Source: Corella eumyota
Taxonomy: Eukaryota; Chordata; Ascidiacea; Phlebobranchia; Corellidae
Direction: 5' to 3'
DNA: 64,000 nt
NCBI GenBank assembly: GCA_963082875.1
Contig: OY720098.1
Location: forward strand, 1,984,001 to 2,048,000
Part shown: in pieces, positions 1-12,310 of the stretch
Position numbering within the stretch: the first letter of the stretch is position 1
Layout of the letters: every line of letters starts with the position of its first letter
Made by a program: the position numbers and the translations under genes
Notes under the pieces: generated by a model
What the model was told of the DNA's origin: nothing
The model's database searches: none
What the model saw: the letters and a program-made list of their open reading frames with translations, nothing else

Positions 1-251
1 TAAAAAAAGACCAATTTAGATTAAAAATCAGAGTATTTTTTAAGCTATTAATTATAAAAAAATAATTGTTTTTAAATATAAATTTTACGATAAAAAACGA
101 GTCTTTAACATGCGCTTATTGTAATCATATTTAAAGCGGTATTTGTGAGCTAATGATTTTAAATAATTGTTTTTTGTTTGTTATTCAGTCTAATTAACCA
201 CATAAGGCATATATGTATAACCTTTCAACTAAAACACTGCCAGTCACAAAC
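1..251 (-). repeat. Fragment of ficolin intron 5 at left edge
   Basis: These bases match the intron 5 sequence of ficolin B (about 19,143-19,390) almost base for base. Near 250 the match breaks and the sequence joins directly to the intergenic block that also starts near 22,716. No ficolin exon is visible here. It is probably the remains of, or the edge of, another ficolin copy lying mainly to the left of the window. Confidence 0.6.
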
Positions 252-701
252 CTTAATTACAGAGAAATGGAATATATACTTTACGTAAGTTTTGACAACT
301 GAACCTAATATTAAACCTTTTGTTTTACTAAAACACAATTTAACCTTATTCTAATAAGCAACTAATTATTCCCAAAAAGTTTTTTATTGTTTAAAACTTC
401 CATTTCTGATTTTAACCTGTATTCACTTATTTATACACACTCATTAAGATTTAGTTTTAACGTTTTATGTAACAGAGGCGTAAAATTTAATGATTTTAAC
501 CCCCATAAAATTTATTTTAAACTTATTAGGACTTCATAACAAAATTACATCTTATTAGATTAATTCCTAATATCTGGGTAATTTTTCTAACTTTGTTGAA
601 TTTTCCTTAGTGCAAAACTTTATATTAATACAGTCAGTGGCGTTTTTACGAAAAGTGTTACGTTATTTTTTAAATATATTTTTAATATACACATAACCTT
701 A

Positions 702-1036
702 ATGAAAAAGCCTGGCTTAACTTTTAAGCTGTTTGTAACCCGTCTTATAGTTTCATGTATTGCTCGGTTTTTGGCCAGTTACTTACATACTATATGTTAT
801 GTGTGGGTCTTTGATATCCGGGAAAAATACGACAAACTGTCGAACTATATCCCATATGTAAGTGTGGGCAATATAATGTTATCCGGGTTAAATGCGACTA
901 GTTGTCGAATTCTCTGCTATATCCTACGCGTGGGCTATACTTTATATGCGACTATCGCGCAATATATTAAATAACTACTGGCATATTGGTATATCATTTG
1001 TATTGCAATTACATCTGGTTTATTCCTAATATGTGC
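702..1036. repeat. Minisatellite-bearing repeat with TIR-like end unit
   Basis: The sequence is identical to 23,165-23,437 over the first 273 bases and closely related to 21,240-21,609. It contains diverged 64-base tandem units (each starting CCGGG and carrying CGAC..TGTCGAA) and ends with a 56-base unit with inverted ends (GCATATTGG and CCTAATATGTGC). A 90-codon open frame spans it, but the frame follows the repeat and I do not regard it as a gene. Confidence 0.55.
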
Positions 1037-1317
1037 TTATATTTCAGTTTAACAATGATTAACTTTTTATTGCCTGATTATATTTTATTCAAACTCTTTT
1101 TATTTTAAAAATAATTTTATTTATTTTTTATTTTTTAAACATGCTTAAGTAACTAACACCCTACAGAAAACATTATAAATGATTTCTATTTAATAAAAAA
1201 TTTGACTAATAATATTTTAAATAAATTTGTTAAATTTTATTGGGATTCGATGAAAAAGCAGCAACACAAATTGCCAAGTTAAAACCAGTTAAAATGGTTG
1301 TACCAGACTACTTAGTG

Positions 1318-1590
1318 TGACGTCATTACCTTGACGTTACTGTACATGCGACGTCAGTACCTCGGCATAGCTGTGTGTCGTCATCACCAAGTCACTACCC
1401 CGTGACGTCATTAACATAATTATCAACAAAAATTTGTGTTTTTTTTTCGAAGTATGCTTGTGTAACATATTTTTATTACGTCATATAGGATATGTCTTTG
1501 TGACGTCAATTATCAGATATAAAGTTTAAAACAAATTTACAAATAACTAAGTATTGTGACGTCATATTTAAACTAAGTATTGTGACGTCA
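1318..1590. promoter_or_regulatory. Cluster of TGACGTCA palindromes
   Basis: Five perfect copies of the CRE-type palindrome TGACGTCA lie at 1,318, 1,403, 1,501, 1,557 and 1,583, with near-matches between them. They sit 3' of ficolin A, about 120-390 bases beyond its stop codon. The paralogous block near 23,780-24,055 keeps most of them. Known binders of this motif are ATF/CREB and related bZIP factors. Whether it acts here or is simply a common motif of this genome cannot be told from one window. Confidence 0.4.
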
Positions 1591-1708
1591 TATTTTTTAT
1601 TTACAAACCTATGCTTAACAACTTTACATTTTTTTAAGTTTTTAATAAGTGAAAATAATTAATTTACAAATAAGCGTTTTTAATTATTTCTCTTAATTAA
1701 CGAATGTT

Positions 1709-4700
1709 TTACAACGGCCTAATCATCATTTTAGCTTTTTTAAACGAATACCGATTATTTTTCCAAAGCAACCAATTCATTCCACGATAATTTTCAACTC
1801 CTCCAACAAGATATTCTCCGTTTAAGTTTGAGTAATGACAATCTTTATACCACCAAGCACCATGACAGTAGTTAGCGCAGTTAAGACCACCATGCCTATC
1901 ATGATCTTGATCAAATGTTGTAAACGACATCCCATTATGACGTTTCATCGAATCTCCTGCATAAATATAAAAGTTAAATTTACTAAAATATAAAAGTTTT
2001 AATTACTTAAATAATTTTGAGAACTTTTCGACATAAAAAAAAATATTTTATTTTATGTCGAAAAACTAAATTTTATTTTTTTTTATAAATTTATTAACTG
2101 CCTTATAATAAATAAATAAAAACATTTTAATTTATAAAATATTAAATAATTAATTTTTATTTTAAAATTTACGTTTTTATTTTAAATTAGTAGATTCTTA
2201 AAAAATAAAGATTTATTCTTATTGTTACGTAACCTAAGCCATTGTTTGTTTACTAATGAAAATTTTAATACGAAAATAATATTTTAATAATAAAGATTGT
2301 GCAAACAATAATAAACTATCGTGACGTCATAATTTTTTATATTGTTGTACTCGAACTTTTTAGATAACACTTATCCAACGCTCCAAAAACGAATTATAAA
2401 CTCAGTATTATAATTTAAACAATTAAACCCATATAAATATTGCTGGTGCATTTGAATCGTGGTAAATTGTACAAATTAAAGCATATAAAATGCACTATAT
2501 CTAATTATCTTTATTTTACCATAGTTTAGAAATGCGATTAATTTTATAAACTGCCACAAAACCTCGCATAGATCGATCACGTGTCTAGAGATAAAGTTAT
2601 ATTGAAAGGGAAGCTATTATAATTTTAACTAACACCTTTTATGCTGGTCATTTAAAAAAAGACCGATTTAGATTAAAAATCAGAGTATTTTTTAACTATT
2701 AATTATAAAAAAAAAATATTTTTAAATATAAATTTTTACGATAAAAAACGCGTCTTTAACATGCGCTTATTGTAATCATATTTAAAGCGGTATTTGTGAG
2801 CTAATGATTTTAAATAATTGTTTTTTGTTTGGTAGTCAGTCTAATTAACCACATAAGACATATTTATGTATAACCTTTCAACTAAAACACTGCCAGTAAC
2901 ATAATTATATTTTACAAACCTGCAGTACCGCTATATCCTTCCACAGTCAATCGATAGAAACTTTCAGGATTTCCAACTTTGAAGTTGCTAAAATACAAAG
3001 TTTTTTATATAATAAAACCTTATTATTTAAATTATATTTTTTACCTGTATCTTGCAAAGATTTTTTCGTCGTTCCAAGAGTTTAAATCAACTCGTAATTC
3101 AAATCTTCGTGATTTTGTCAACTGGTTTAGGTTATTTAAACCTGTATATAAATGTCTTGATATATTATATGCAACAGACAACTTTAACATGAATAATAAA
3201 GTTAAAGAATTAGATTTCAAGGACTTACCAAGCCAATATTCGCCCGATATGTTTCCAAAACCATTCACGTAGTTATCCCAATCCAAGTAAAAGTCTTGAG
3301 ACCCATCGAAACGCCTTTGAATGACCTTTAAGGTGTAAAAATTAATTACTTTTCGTAAATTACTAAATTTATTGTTGAAGGGTTTTATAAATACAATAAT
3401 TACCAAAAACTTTAGCACAAAAGTTTAAAAGTATTTACCATCCAACCTTTACCGTATGTAGTCTGGTCACAATAAACTGGAGTTATTTTACCATCTATAT
3501 TAATGTCGTAAACACCACTTCCTGTATCGTTGGCCAAAGCCGTGCAATCAATTTGCCACAATTCTAAATAAGCAATAACAATGCTATTATTTATCTTATT
3601 TTTTGTATATATCTTTATTCTCAATGTGGAAAGGTCGAATGCCTGTCTTAAACATAGAGTAACATCAGTTACTCTGACCCAGTCTCGAGTTGCCTGTGAC
3701 AGTTTGGGATATTATAGATTATAATTGCCCAATTTTTATGCTGCTGATTAATTGCTAGCTGAGCAGGAGTTTATACCGTTTATAGCACCCCTTGACGCTA
3801 CAGCATGAGAGTAGTGGGGATTAAACCTACAACTTTACATGGTTTAGCAAGTGTTCTTACCACTACACCACGCTGCCGGCTTTTTTTATTTATTTATTTT
3901 TTTATTTTTTTTTAACAAAACGTTGTAAATAGTAACTTTTCATTTATAGTAACGTTCCGTTTTTACACCTTACGTTTAGGTGGCGATATAATAAAGGTTC
4001 TAATTGTATATTACCTTAACCTTTAATTAATTAAGGTTCGATCTCCCCAATTCAGTAAAAGCCTATAGGTACTCCGTTTAACGGTTCACCGTAAAAAACA
4101 AATTAGCTAACTTTGGTATTTTCAACGGTTAGTTATCGATTAATGGCTTTAAAGTGGATTGGAAAAAGCGCCACGTCCAATGGGGTATTTAAATAAACGC
4201 CTTAGACGTTATTTAAGTAACTGAAAAATGCAATATTCGCTGAAAGTCTTTTTAGTGATGTTTAAGCAGTTCATGTATCATACATTTTATACCTCTACAA
4301 AAACATTAAGTTTTTATATAAAGTATTATTGCTTAAAATCATTTAGGGTTGGGGTAGTCCCTTTAATTAATTAAGGAATTTTGTTGGGCGCCACACAAAA
4401 TATTTGAAGGTTTAACTAGTTTCAGGACAGCAAATCAAGATAAAATATTAAAACTACAATTACTGTATGGTTAAAGCACCCGACAAACTAAAGACACTAG
4501 AAACCAAATTAAAAAACATTTATTTTTTGCGGCAATCAAAAAAACACAATAGAAGTTATTTTTACCTTTTATCTTAATTTCGTGCTCTGCGATTTTATTT
4601 TGCATTTTAAGCAGCAAACTCTGACATTCATCACAGTTTCCCGGCTCCCCCTTCGCTCCGGGAAGACCCCTGACACCATTAACACCGGGAAATCCGGAAG

Positions 4701-4863
4701 TTCCGTTGAATCCGGGAGGTCCGATCGGTCCCCTCTTTCCGGGAGCCCCGGGTTCTCCGCGATCCATTGTGTCGTCATCGTTGCCACAAGTTAAAACAAC
4801 TTGTCTGACGTTTTGTCCGCGTACAAACAAAAACACCAACACCAATAACTTAACCCAAAACAT
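1709..4863 (-). CDS. Ficolin-like lectin A (collagen + fibrinogen domain)
   Basis: This is a secreted pattern-recognition lectin of the ficolin type. Exons in coding order are 4863-4566, 3563-3439, 3325-3229, 3141-3045, 2987-2920 and 1956-1709. All introns are GT-AG, all phases agree, and the product is 310 residues. Exon 1 encodes a hydrophobic signal peptide (about 1-17), a short Cys-containing head (VVLTCG) and 13 Gly-X-Y triplets (GEP to GEP), then a CDEC neck. Exons 2-6 encode a fibrinogen-like domain: [27 protein letters not shown], and in the last exon an acidic DQDHDR loop in the usual Ca-binding place, GAWWY and SNLNGEY. Ficolins oligomerise through the collagen stalk and, in vertebrates, activate complement through MASP proteases; that role here is inference from the family. 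Exon 6 carries an extra cysteine (CANYCHG) absent from the other two copies. Intron 1 holds a SINE. Confidence 0.9.
3599..3877 (-). mobile_element. SINE family 1, in ficolin A intron 1
   Basis: This is a full-length reverse copy of a tRNA-derived SINE. Its head reads GGCAGCGTGGTGTAGTGGTA, followed by the B-box-like GGTTTAATCCCC, and its tail ends GAGAATAAAGATATATAC plus A. The paralogous copy at 26,037-26,321 shows it predates the duplication. Confidence 0.85.
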
Positions 4864-4980
4864 GTTTTTTGTTTAAGCAATATCTGCAAAATAAAGTCAT
4901 AAAAAGTAAAAAACTATAATTAACATTTACAATAACCACAGCCTAAAGTTAAAGAAAATTTAATCACTTGAACAATCGCT

Positions 4981-5264
4981 GGCAGCAAGATGTCGTGGTA
5001 AGAACACTTTCTACGCTACATGAGGTCCTGAGTCCAATTCCAGGTGAAGTCATGCTGTAGCGTCCTTGAATAAGGCGTTATAAACGGTATAAACTTCTGC
5101 TGAGCCAGCACTTAATCAGTAACTTAATTCTCGGACAATTATAATCTATAATATCTCAAACTGCCAAAGTCAACTCGAGACTGGGTAGGGGTAACTGATG
5201 TTACTTTATGTTAAGGTCATGCAGTCAACCTTCCCACATCGAGGATAAAGATGTATACAAAAAA
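4981..5264 (+). mobile_element. SINE family 1, upstream of ficolin A
   Basis: Full-length forward copy ending in GAGGATAAAGATGTATAC and a short A tail. It is absent from the paralogous place upstream of ficolin C, so it inserted (or was lost) after the duplication. Confidence 0.85.
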
Positions 5265-7463
5265 GTAAAAATAAAAGTTAAGCATTAATAAACAAAATGT
5301 AAACACTACAATCAACATACAAAAACTTAATATTTAATTCAATCTTTATAACTTAAAGTAAGAGGCTGACTCTAAAATAACTTAAATGTATTTATATACT
5401 TAAAATTTTCTTATAACCGATCATTCTGCGCGGACAAAAAATGCACTTTAAAATCGCATAACAATTTTAAGTTAAAAATTGAGCTTATTTTCTCTGTCTG
5501 GCTGACATTTTTAAATGAAAACACGGAGTATGATATGCTAAAAAAGGCACTAAATATTTTATTTAATTCTTTACATATCGTCTGTTATTCAAGTTTAACA
5601 AAAATATGCAAAAGACTCTAGTAGATTATGACGTAAAAATTGTAGAAACGCTGTTTTAAAATACGGTTTGGCAGATTTTTCTCTTGCGCTTAAAAGTTTG
5701 GTAATAATTTTAATAAATTAAATTTTAATAAAAGTTTATTTTAGTTTAACTTGTACTTATTGTTCGCGAAAACAAACCTGAGCATAATGTAAGACAACCC
5801 AATCAATAAAATCTCAAGCTAGTGGGCGCATAGGCTGAGCGATTCTGTTTGGCTAAGCAATATTTTTAAAAGAAGTTCGGTAGTGTGGCGAACCGGTCAT
5901 GGCGTCGGACTCCGAGCCGAAAGGTTTCGGGTTCGAACCGCACCATTGCCACACTATTCGCCCTTGAGCCCGGCTTTCACGGATAGCTCAAACACGTCAC
6001 AATATCATACAACTACCCAATAAAAAATATAAAACCTAAAAAAAAATATATATATATATATTAAAAAAAAGGCAAACCAAAGCGTTAAATAAACGAAAAT
6101 TATGTTATAATAATAGTTTTTGTTATGTAGGTACATCTACAAGTTTAATAAATCGTTTACAGCAGTAACTTAAACGATCTGACTGCTATTCTTGATGGCT
6201 GTTTGTAAGAAAAAGTAAAACGGTCTAGTTTCGCTTTTAGATATATGCATACAGTTAAAAAACCTAACGCTTTTTGATTCACTGATGACAAATTTACTGT
6301 TAGAGTAAAACACGTAAAAATTTGTAAACCACAACAATTTTGCCTTAAACTTTTAACTTAAATTTGAAACGCAGTGTAATAGGATTGTGATTCATAGTCT
6401 GCTGGAGTGACGACAAAACCCTTTTTTAAATAAAAAAGTTTTTAACTAAGGTTCCAGATTAACTACACAACCAAAATTAATAAATATAATCTTACAACAA
6501 AATATACGTTCATATAAAAGCTAAATGACCCTGAGCTCCACTGTTTAAAAAATAAAACCACAAAATGCTTTTGTAAATTAACCATATTACTACGATTGCT
6601 TCGTCAAATGCACAAGACGATATTTTAACTTTTTATAATATTTGAACTCGTACTTCTACTTTAATATAACTTTGCTTTTTTATGAATTTTACCAAAATAA
6701 CAAACAACACACTCAATTTTTTTTGGGGGGGGCACTCCCCTATTCTATATCGTATTGTTCGTTGTACACTCTTCTCTTGTACTTTGTCGTTAAAGATGCA
6801 AGGACACCTGTATATATACACAGAAAGAACAAATCTTTTGAAAAATATTATTTAGGAAGTATTGCGTCATTCTAAAGTAAAATAAGGTGATATTGTTCTA
6901 GGTAACTAAAAGAACTATTGTTGTCAGTTCAGCTAAAAATGAAGTAATGTTTTTTATGCAGTCAGCCAAAAAATAAGTTTCCATCGTTCTTTGTATTCAA
7001 ACAAGCAAATAATGGATGTGGTTTTAAGTAACGCTTAAAATAGGAATATTTATTGAACTTTGTCAAAAGCCCGTTGCACGAAGGTCTTGTGTTAAAGTCA
7101 GTAATCTTATTACCGGTTCTGCATGGTTTAAGTTGTGTGTTTAAAATGCTTTGCCTTTTGCTCTCTGACGTATTTTGTTTAGGGTCTTAAGGTAAATTTT
7201 TATTTAAAAATGATGTAATAGTTGACAAGTGCCAAATATCATGGATTTATTTTTTCTTTATGATGTCATTGTTAAAAAATAAATTAAAACACTCAAAGAA
7301 ATTTTTATAAACACAAAATTTTAATAATTATTAACTAATTAAAGCCAAAAAATAAAATCTAAAATACTTAAATTAAAACATTTAATGGGTTTATTAATGT
7401 ATTAATTAAAATTAAAACGCGTAAAGGAAAGTTTTTCAAAAAAGCTACAATAATTGCCTTTTT
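5265..7463. other. Gene-free spacer of the duplication, copy 1
   Basis: This is AT-rich sequence paralogous to about 27,745-29,900. It holds a family 2 SINE, a TA microsatellite near 6,046-6,060 and a G run near 6,724. Open frames of 60-77 codons occur on both strands, but they are not supported by splice signals, composition or conservation of frame with the paralogue. I see no gene. Confidence 0.6.
5879..6038 (+). mobile_element. SINE family 2
   Basis: A second tRNA-derived SINE, about 160 bases long. The head reads GGTAGTGTGGCGAACCGGTC with GGGTTCGAACC as B box, and the body ends CCCAATAAAAAATATAAAACC. Its paralogue is at 28,318-28,477. No intact tRNA fold with a 3' acceptor match is formed, so this is not a functional tRNA gene. 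Confidence 0.75.
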
Positions 7464-7687
7464 GGTTCGATTTCCACTGCTGCCATGCTGTAGCGTTCTT
7501 GAGTAAGTCGATATAAAGGATATGAACTCCTGCTAAGCGAGCACTTAGTCAGGACCTTGAGCGATTATAATGTATTTTCCAAAACTGCCAAAGGCAACTT
7601 AAAACAGGGTCGGAGTAACGGTTGTACTCTATGTTTAGGTCGTGAAGTCGTACTTCCCACACCGAGGATAAAGATATATAAAAAAAA
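7464..7687 (+). mobile_element. SINE family 1, head deleted
   Basis: The copy starts at the B box. The paralogue at 30,009-30,282 still has its head plus about 100 bases of flank, so this copy lost its head by a deletion that post-dates the segmental duplication. Confidence 0.8.
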
Positions 7688-8239
7688 TATTTATCCTTTA
7701 GAATTTCGAAATAGGGGAAATTTATTCTCATAAGTCAAATAAGGAAAAAGTAATTTCCGAACAACGTAACTTTTAATACGTCACTTTAAAAACAACATAA
7801 AAAAGTTTTCTGTAAGTAAAACGTAATCTAATTCTGGACAATTTTTAAACCTAAACTATCAGACTATCATAACACTAACTGACTAATATAACTGTATAAC
7901 ATATATTTAATTACATTGCAATTAGCGATAAGGGTGTTGTTAAATATAAATGCAGGATAAATAGTTTTTTTACGAATATGTCAGCAAATTTTTTAATGTA
8001 TTTTTTAAGGGTATTATGGAAACATGGTGTATTTTATTTTTAATGATAGATAAGTTACAAAAAAAGAATTTTTAAGTTTAACTTGTTTATTCTTTATATG
8101 TAAATAATAAAGGGCAAGATAAAAACAACTTTATCTACATTTTTTTGTGCTTAAAAAGTGTACAGTAGCATCAATTCTAAATTAAAGTAGTACAAACCCT
8201 GCTGGTTTTATTACTTTTATTATTAAAATTAAATATACC

Positions 8240-8532
8240 GGCAGCATGTGGTAGTCTGGTAGTGGTAACAACACTTTCTACACTAAATGAGGTCCTAAGT
8301 TCAATCCCCAGTGATCTTATGCTGTAGCGCTCTTAAGTAAGGCGCTATAAATGGTATAAACTCGTGCTGAGCCAGCACTTAATCAGCAAAATAATTACCG
8401 GGCAATTATAATCTATAATGTCTCAAACTGCCACAGGCAACTCGACACTGGGTCGGAGTAACTGATGTTACTCTATGTTAAAGTCGTGCATTCGACTTTC
8501 CCACGTCGAGGATAAAGATATATACAAAAAAA
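8240..8532 (+). mobile_element. SINE family 1 at the duplication breakpoint
   Basis: Full-length forward copy with an unusual head (GCAGCATGTGGTAGTCTGG) shared exactly with the copy at 30,835-31,124. The match between the two blocks fades inside the element. To the right of it are VPS35 exons here, and FBXO4 in the other block. Confidence 0.8.
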
Positions 8533-8865
8533 CAACCTATTAATATTCTGACCTTTAAGCTGAGCTTCAATTAGTGAATGAATAATTTATAATCTTAATA
8601 TTGTAATTTTTTTAATAGGTTTTTCCTGATGAGTTTCACATCCAAACTCTTCGTGGATTCCTCTGCGCGTGTGCTGATGTCCATCCTAATGTTAACATTA
8701 AAAACACCATAATTGCTCTTATCGAGAGGTAGACTTTTTATAGGGTAGAAACTTTTTTGTGTGGGTTTTATTAAACGCAAAAAAGTTGACAAAATTGTAA
8801 AATAATTTGTGTTGTAAAATATTTTTTAACAATAACTTGTACAATTATGATACTTGAATTTAATA

Positions 8866-9030
8866 AAGTTTAGTGGACAATGTGTATGTTTATGTCCAAT
8901 TATAAGCCAACTGCAATTTGTAAAAGTAGGTAAATTATCGCTGGCAAATATTAGTTGAAAGTTGAGACTAGATTTCAACAAATTAAATGCTGACCGTAGG
9001 GCAAGCTATTATTTAGTGGATAAAATGTTA
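8866..9030. repeat. Interspersed repeat, family 3
   Basis: A diverged repeat found three times in VPS35 introns, here and at 10,722-10,915 and 12,655-12,775. Shared blocks include TTAGTRGAC, GTAAATTAT..GCAAATATTA and GAGTTGTGAC. I see no ends that identify its class. Confidence 0.5.
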
Positions 9031-9825
9031 AATTTATTAAACCGTAAATTATATTAAATTGCAACATTTAAGAGTAAAGCCGTAGTTCCCATACTAATAT
9101 GTTCAAAATTTAACACTTTAAAAACAAACAACAATTATTTTGTTGAATCTCAGATTAGCATTATTCGTGACAAGAAACGAAGGAAATGCAATCCCATCGG
9201 AAGTTATGTTGTTCGACATTTTCTCTGAACAATTGACAAAATAACGGAGGTAAGTATTACCAAATAATGTGTTTTATACAAAAAAAAGGTTTTACTTTTT
9301 TTTATGTCATTTTAAAGTAGGTTTTTACATTTTTTAAGGTAACTTGCGGCTCGAACCCGAAATTTTTCAATTCTTAGTCTGCCGCTATGACTAGTAAATC
9401 AAATTGCCAGTTCACCAATATTTTTTTTATTTTCATTGTCAAATACATTTTATTTAATAAATGGCCCTTCTAAATAAAAAAAACTGATGTTTGTGGTGCG
9501 CTTATAATTAAACTTTTACAAATAAACTTTTACAAATATTCTTTTAAACACACCACAACAGTTTAAATGTACCCCAGCTTGTAGGATGGACAATTAACTA
9601 TTTAAACTGAAGTAATTGTTGTTTAAATATCCAGCAAAGACAAGAGATGCTGCTTGAAGATGTAGTGTCCATGCATATACAGCGTTGGTGAACCTTGCTT
9701 TTAAATGTTACACGGACAGAGTAGATTATATTGACAAAGTGTTTGAGTCTACGATGGAATTGTTCGGGAAAAAAAAATTGAGACGTAAGTCGTTTTTGTT
9801 TTCTTTTCTCGGGTCACGTATGTTG

Positions 9826-9945
9826 TACGGGTCTAGGCAAAACAATGTGTCGTTTACCATAGGAGAGAATTCTCTCAAAGCGTAATCTGTAGGTGATAAT
9901 TCTCTCACATCAAAATCCAGGCGAGAGAATTTAGGAGAGTCATAG
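9826..9945. repeat. Short palindromic GAGAGAATTCTCTC cluster
   Basis: Within the VPS35 intron, GAGAGAATTCTCTC is followed by ATAATTCTCTCAC and GCGAGAGAATTTAGGAGAG, a small group of related direct and inverted motifs. No function is evident. Confidence 0.35.
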
Positions 9946-10284
9946 TATAATTATGTTTTGTCTAGAACCGGACAAAATACGTGATCTCTATTTTCTTATA
10001 ACTTTAATTAAACTCCATTTTTACGTTTTTTTTTGTGTTCTTTAATTAAAGTTTTTTTATAAACCTTCAGAATGTTTTTTTTATTATTTACAATTTTTTT
10101 CTGCAGAATTTCAAGTGTAAAAGATGCTGCATTGTGCAAAGAGTTGTCCAAACTTTTAATGGTTCCGATCGACAAATACAACAACATTTTAACGGTGTTG
10201 CAAATCAAGTAAATTAATTTACAAATTATTTACTAAAGTTTATTCAAAATTTTTTTCTTCTATATATATATTTTTATTTTGTAT

Positions 10285-10560
10285 TTAAATTTATCCTCGA
10301 TGTGGGAAAGTCGAAAGCGCGACTTAAACATAGAGTAACAACTGTTACTCCGACCCAGTCTCGAGTTGCCTGTGGCAGTTTGGGATATTATAGATTATAA
10401 TTTCTCGATAATTATACTGCTGATTAAGTGCTTGCTCAGCAGAAGTTTATACCGTTTATAGCGCCTTACTCAAGGGTGCTAAAGCATGAGATCAGTGGGG
10501 ATTAAATCTGCAACCTTATGTGTGGTGTAGCAAGTGTTCTTCCCACTACACCATGCTGCC
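10285..10560 (-). mobile_element. SINE family 1, VPS35 intron
   Basis: Near full-length reverse copy ending at the head CACCATGCTGCC. A and B boxes are recognisable on the minus strand. Confidence 0.85.
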
Positions 10561-10721
10561 GGTTCATATGTATATGTACAAACCACATCATTTATAAATT
10601 AAATTTTAAGACATTAATTTTAAAGTTTTGATGGACAGGCTTAATTTTAGAATTTTATCTTTTTTATCTGTTAGTTTTTTGTCAATGCTTAATTAACCCT
10701 TAGGCCTTATTTATATATAAT

Positions 10722-10915
10722 GGAGCTTAGTAAACTTTATACATATGTGTATGTATGTTCAATTAAAAGCCTTTAAAGTAAACAAAACTGAAGTTTGTGG
10801 TGTGTGGGTAAATTATTGCAGACAAATATTAATTAAGAGTTGTGACCATATTATGACAATTAAAATGCCGACTATAAAGCAGGCTATCCACTAGTAAATG
10901 TAAAATAAAATATAT
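10722..10915. repeat. Interspersed repeat, family 3
   Basis: Second diverged copy of the repeat at 8,866-9,030. It carries GAAGTTTGTGGTGTGTGGG and ATTAAGAGTTGTGACC. Confidence 0.5.
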
Positions 10916-11074
10916 GTTTTTAATTCTAGGTATTTTGCTCCACTCTATGAACATTTAGACTACTTTTCTCGAAAGCAAATAGCGATTAGAATTATTAACA
11001 ACGATTTGGAAAATGAAACGAATATACCCGATGCTGGACAAGTAGGAATTTATAAATATTCTTTAAAAGATTTA

Positions 11075-11172
11075 TTTGTTGATCAGCAGGTCGATAATTT
11101 GTTGATCTTTACTATTATGTTGAAGTTTAATATATATTTTGTTGCTCAACAGGTTGATAATTTGTTGATGTT
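11075..11172 (+). repeat. 64-base tandem duplication of a VPS35 intron-exon edge
   Basis: TTGTTGATCAGCAGGTCGAT near 11,077 recurs as TTGTTGCTCAACAGGTTGAT near 11,141, each followed by AATTTGTTGATS. The duplication gives the exon two possible AG acceptors. The downstream one (exon from 11,153) restores the expected VPS35 reading VDNLLMLISPLIQDQ. Confidence 0.65.
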
Positions 11173-11476
11173 GATCTCCCCGTTGATCCAGGACCAAGCA
11201 TATCAAACTTCAGACGAAGATGCGGGGGATTTTGCGAAAGAACAGGGACTAGTATCAAGATTTGTTCATCTTCTTTATTCAGACGAACCTGACCAACATT
11301 ATTTGGTAAAAATTTCATTCAATTTTTGTTAAGAAAATTTTGTTTTAACGCTGTTGGATTAGGTTCCCAGTTACTATTATTTAAGTTGGTGCACAAAGGG
11401 CGATCTGTACATGAATTGCATTGACTTTTTATACAATCTTGTGTCAAATGGGTTATTTAAGAGTACTAGTTAATTG

Positions 11477-11746
11477 ATGTAGTGATCAGAACACTTGCAC
11501 TACATGAGGTCGTGGGTTTGATCCCTACTGCTCTCATGCTGTAGCGCCTTTGAGTAAGGTGCTATAAACGGTATAAACTTCTGGTGAGCCAGCACTTAAT
11601 CAGCAACATAATTGTTGGGCAATTGTAATCAATAATATCCCAAACTACCTCTGGCAACTTGTGACTGGGTCGGGGTAACTGACGTTACTCTATGTTTAGG
11701 TCATAAAGTCAACCTTTCCACATCGAGGATAAATAAATGTAAAAAA
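11477..11746 (+). mobile_element. SINE family 1, VPS35 intron
   Basis: Forward copy, slightly diverged at the head (GATGTAGTGATCAGAACAC), with a complete tail. Confidence 0.8.
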
Positions 11747-12030
11747 TTTAAAAATTTTTGCAGATATTGAACAAAGCATTCAGTCACTTTGAGAAAGGTG
11801 GGGACAAAAGAATGTCGTTTACAATCACTTCTGCTGTGTTTTCTGCTTATAGATTGTCTGCCAGATACAAAGAAATAAGTGAAGAGGTAAATGAAACAAA
11901 ATGTTTTGCTGTTTATTTGTTAGATATTTGATTACTTTTCATTAAAGGTTTGTTGTTTTGTTAAAATGAACTTGAATACTAATTTTTATTAAAAGATTAT
12001 CAGTTTTTTTTTTTAAACTAAATTATCAGT

Positions 12031-12310
12031 TTTTTTTGTATATATCTTTATCCTCGATGTGAGAAAGTCGAATGCGCGACTTAAACATAAAGTAACATCA
12101 GTTACTCCGACCCAGTCTCGAGTTACCTGTGGCAGTTTGGGATATTATAATTGCCCGATAATTATGCTGCTGATTAAGTGCTGGCTCAGCAGGAGTTCAT
12201 ACCGTTTATAGCGCCTTACTCAAGGGCGCTACAGCATTAGATCAGTGGGGATTGAACGCACAATCTCTTGTGTGGTGTAGCAAGTGTTCTTACCACTACA
12301 TCATGCTGCC
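12031..12310 (-). mobile_element. SINE family 1, VPS35 intron
   Basis: Full-length reverse copy. It starts with the T-run complement of the A tail and ends in CATGCTGCC. Confidence 0.85.

Larger units (their letters stand above)
252..8290. repeat. Segmental duplication, copy 1
   Basis: This block aligns in order with 22,716-30,880 and contains ficolin A plus its downstream and upstream spacers. Identity is patchy. About 258-1,660 and 7,690-8,230 are nearly identical to their partners, whereas the stretch just upstream of the ficolin start (4,864-5,300) is unrelated to its counterpart, partly because a SINE occupies it. The right break falls inside the SINE at 8,240-8,532, beyond which this copy runs into VPS35 and the other copy into FBXO4. 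Confidence 0.8.

Noticed and set aside
702-974. 90-codon open frame, identical at 23,165-23,437
   Set aside because: Lies inside a minisatellite repeat, its identity extends equally into non-coding flanks, and the related copy at 21,240 is not open in the same way. No protein character.
5879-5960. Possible functional tRNA gene (GGTAGTGTGGCGAACC ... GGTTCGAACC)
   Set aside because: Acceptor and anticodon stems do not close properly, and the same SINE body and tail follow at every copy.
6642-6875. 77-codon frame in the duplicated spacer
   Set aside because: The frame is not kept in the paralogue near 29,100-29,320, and there are no supporting signals.
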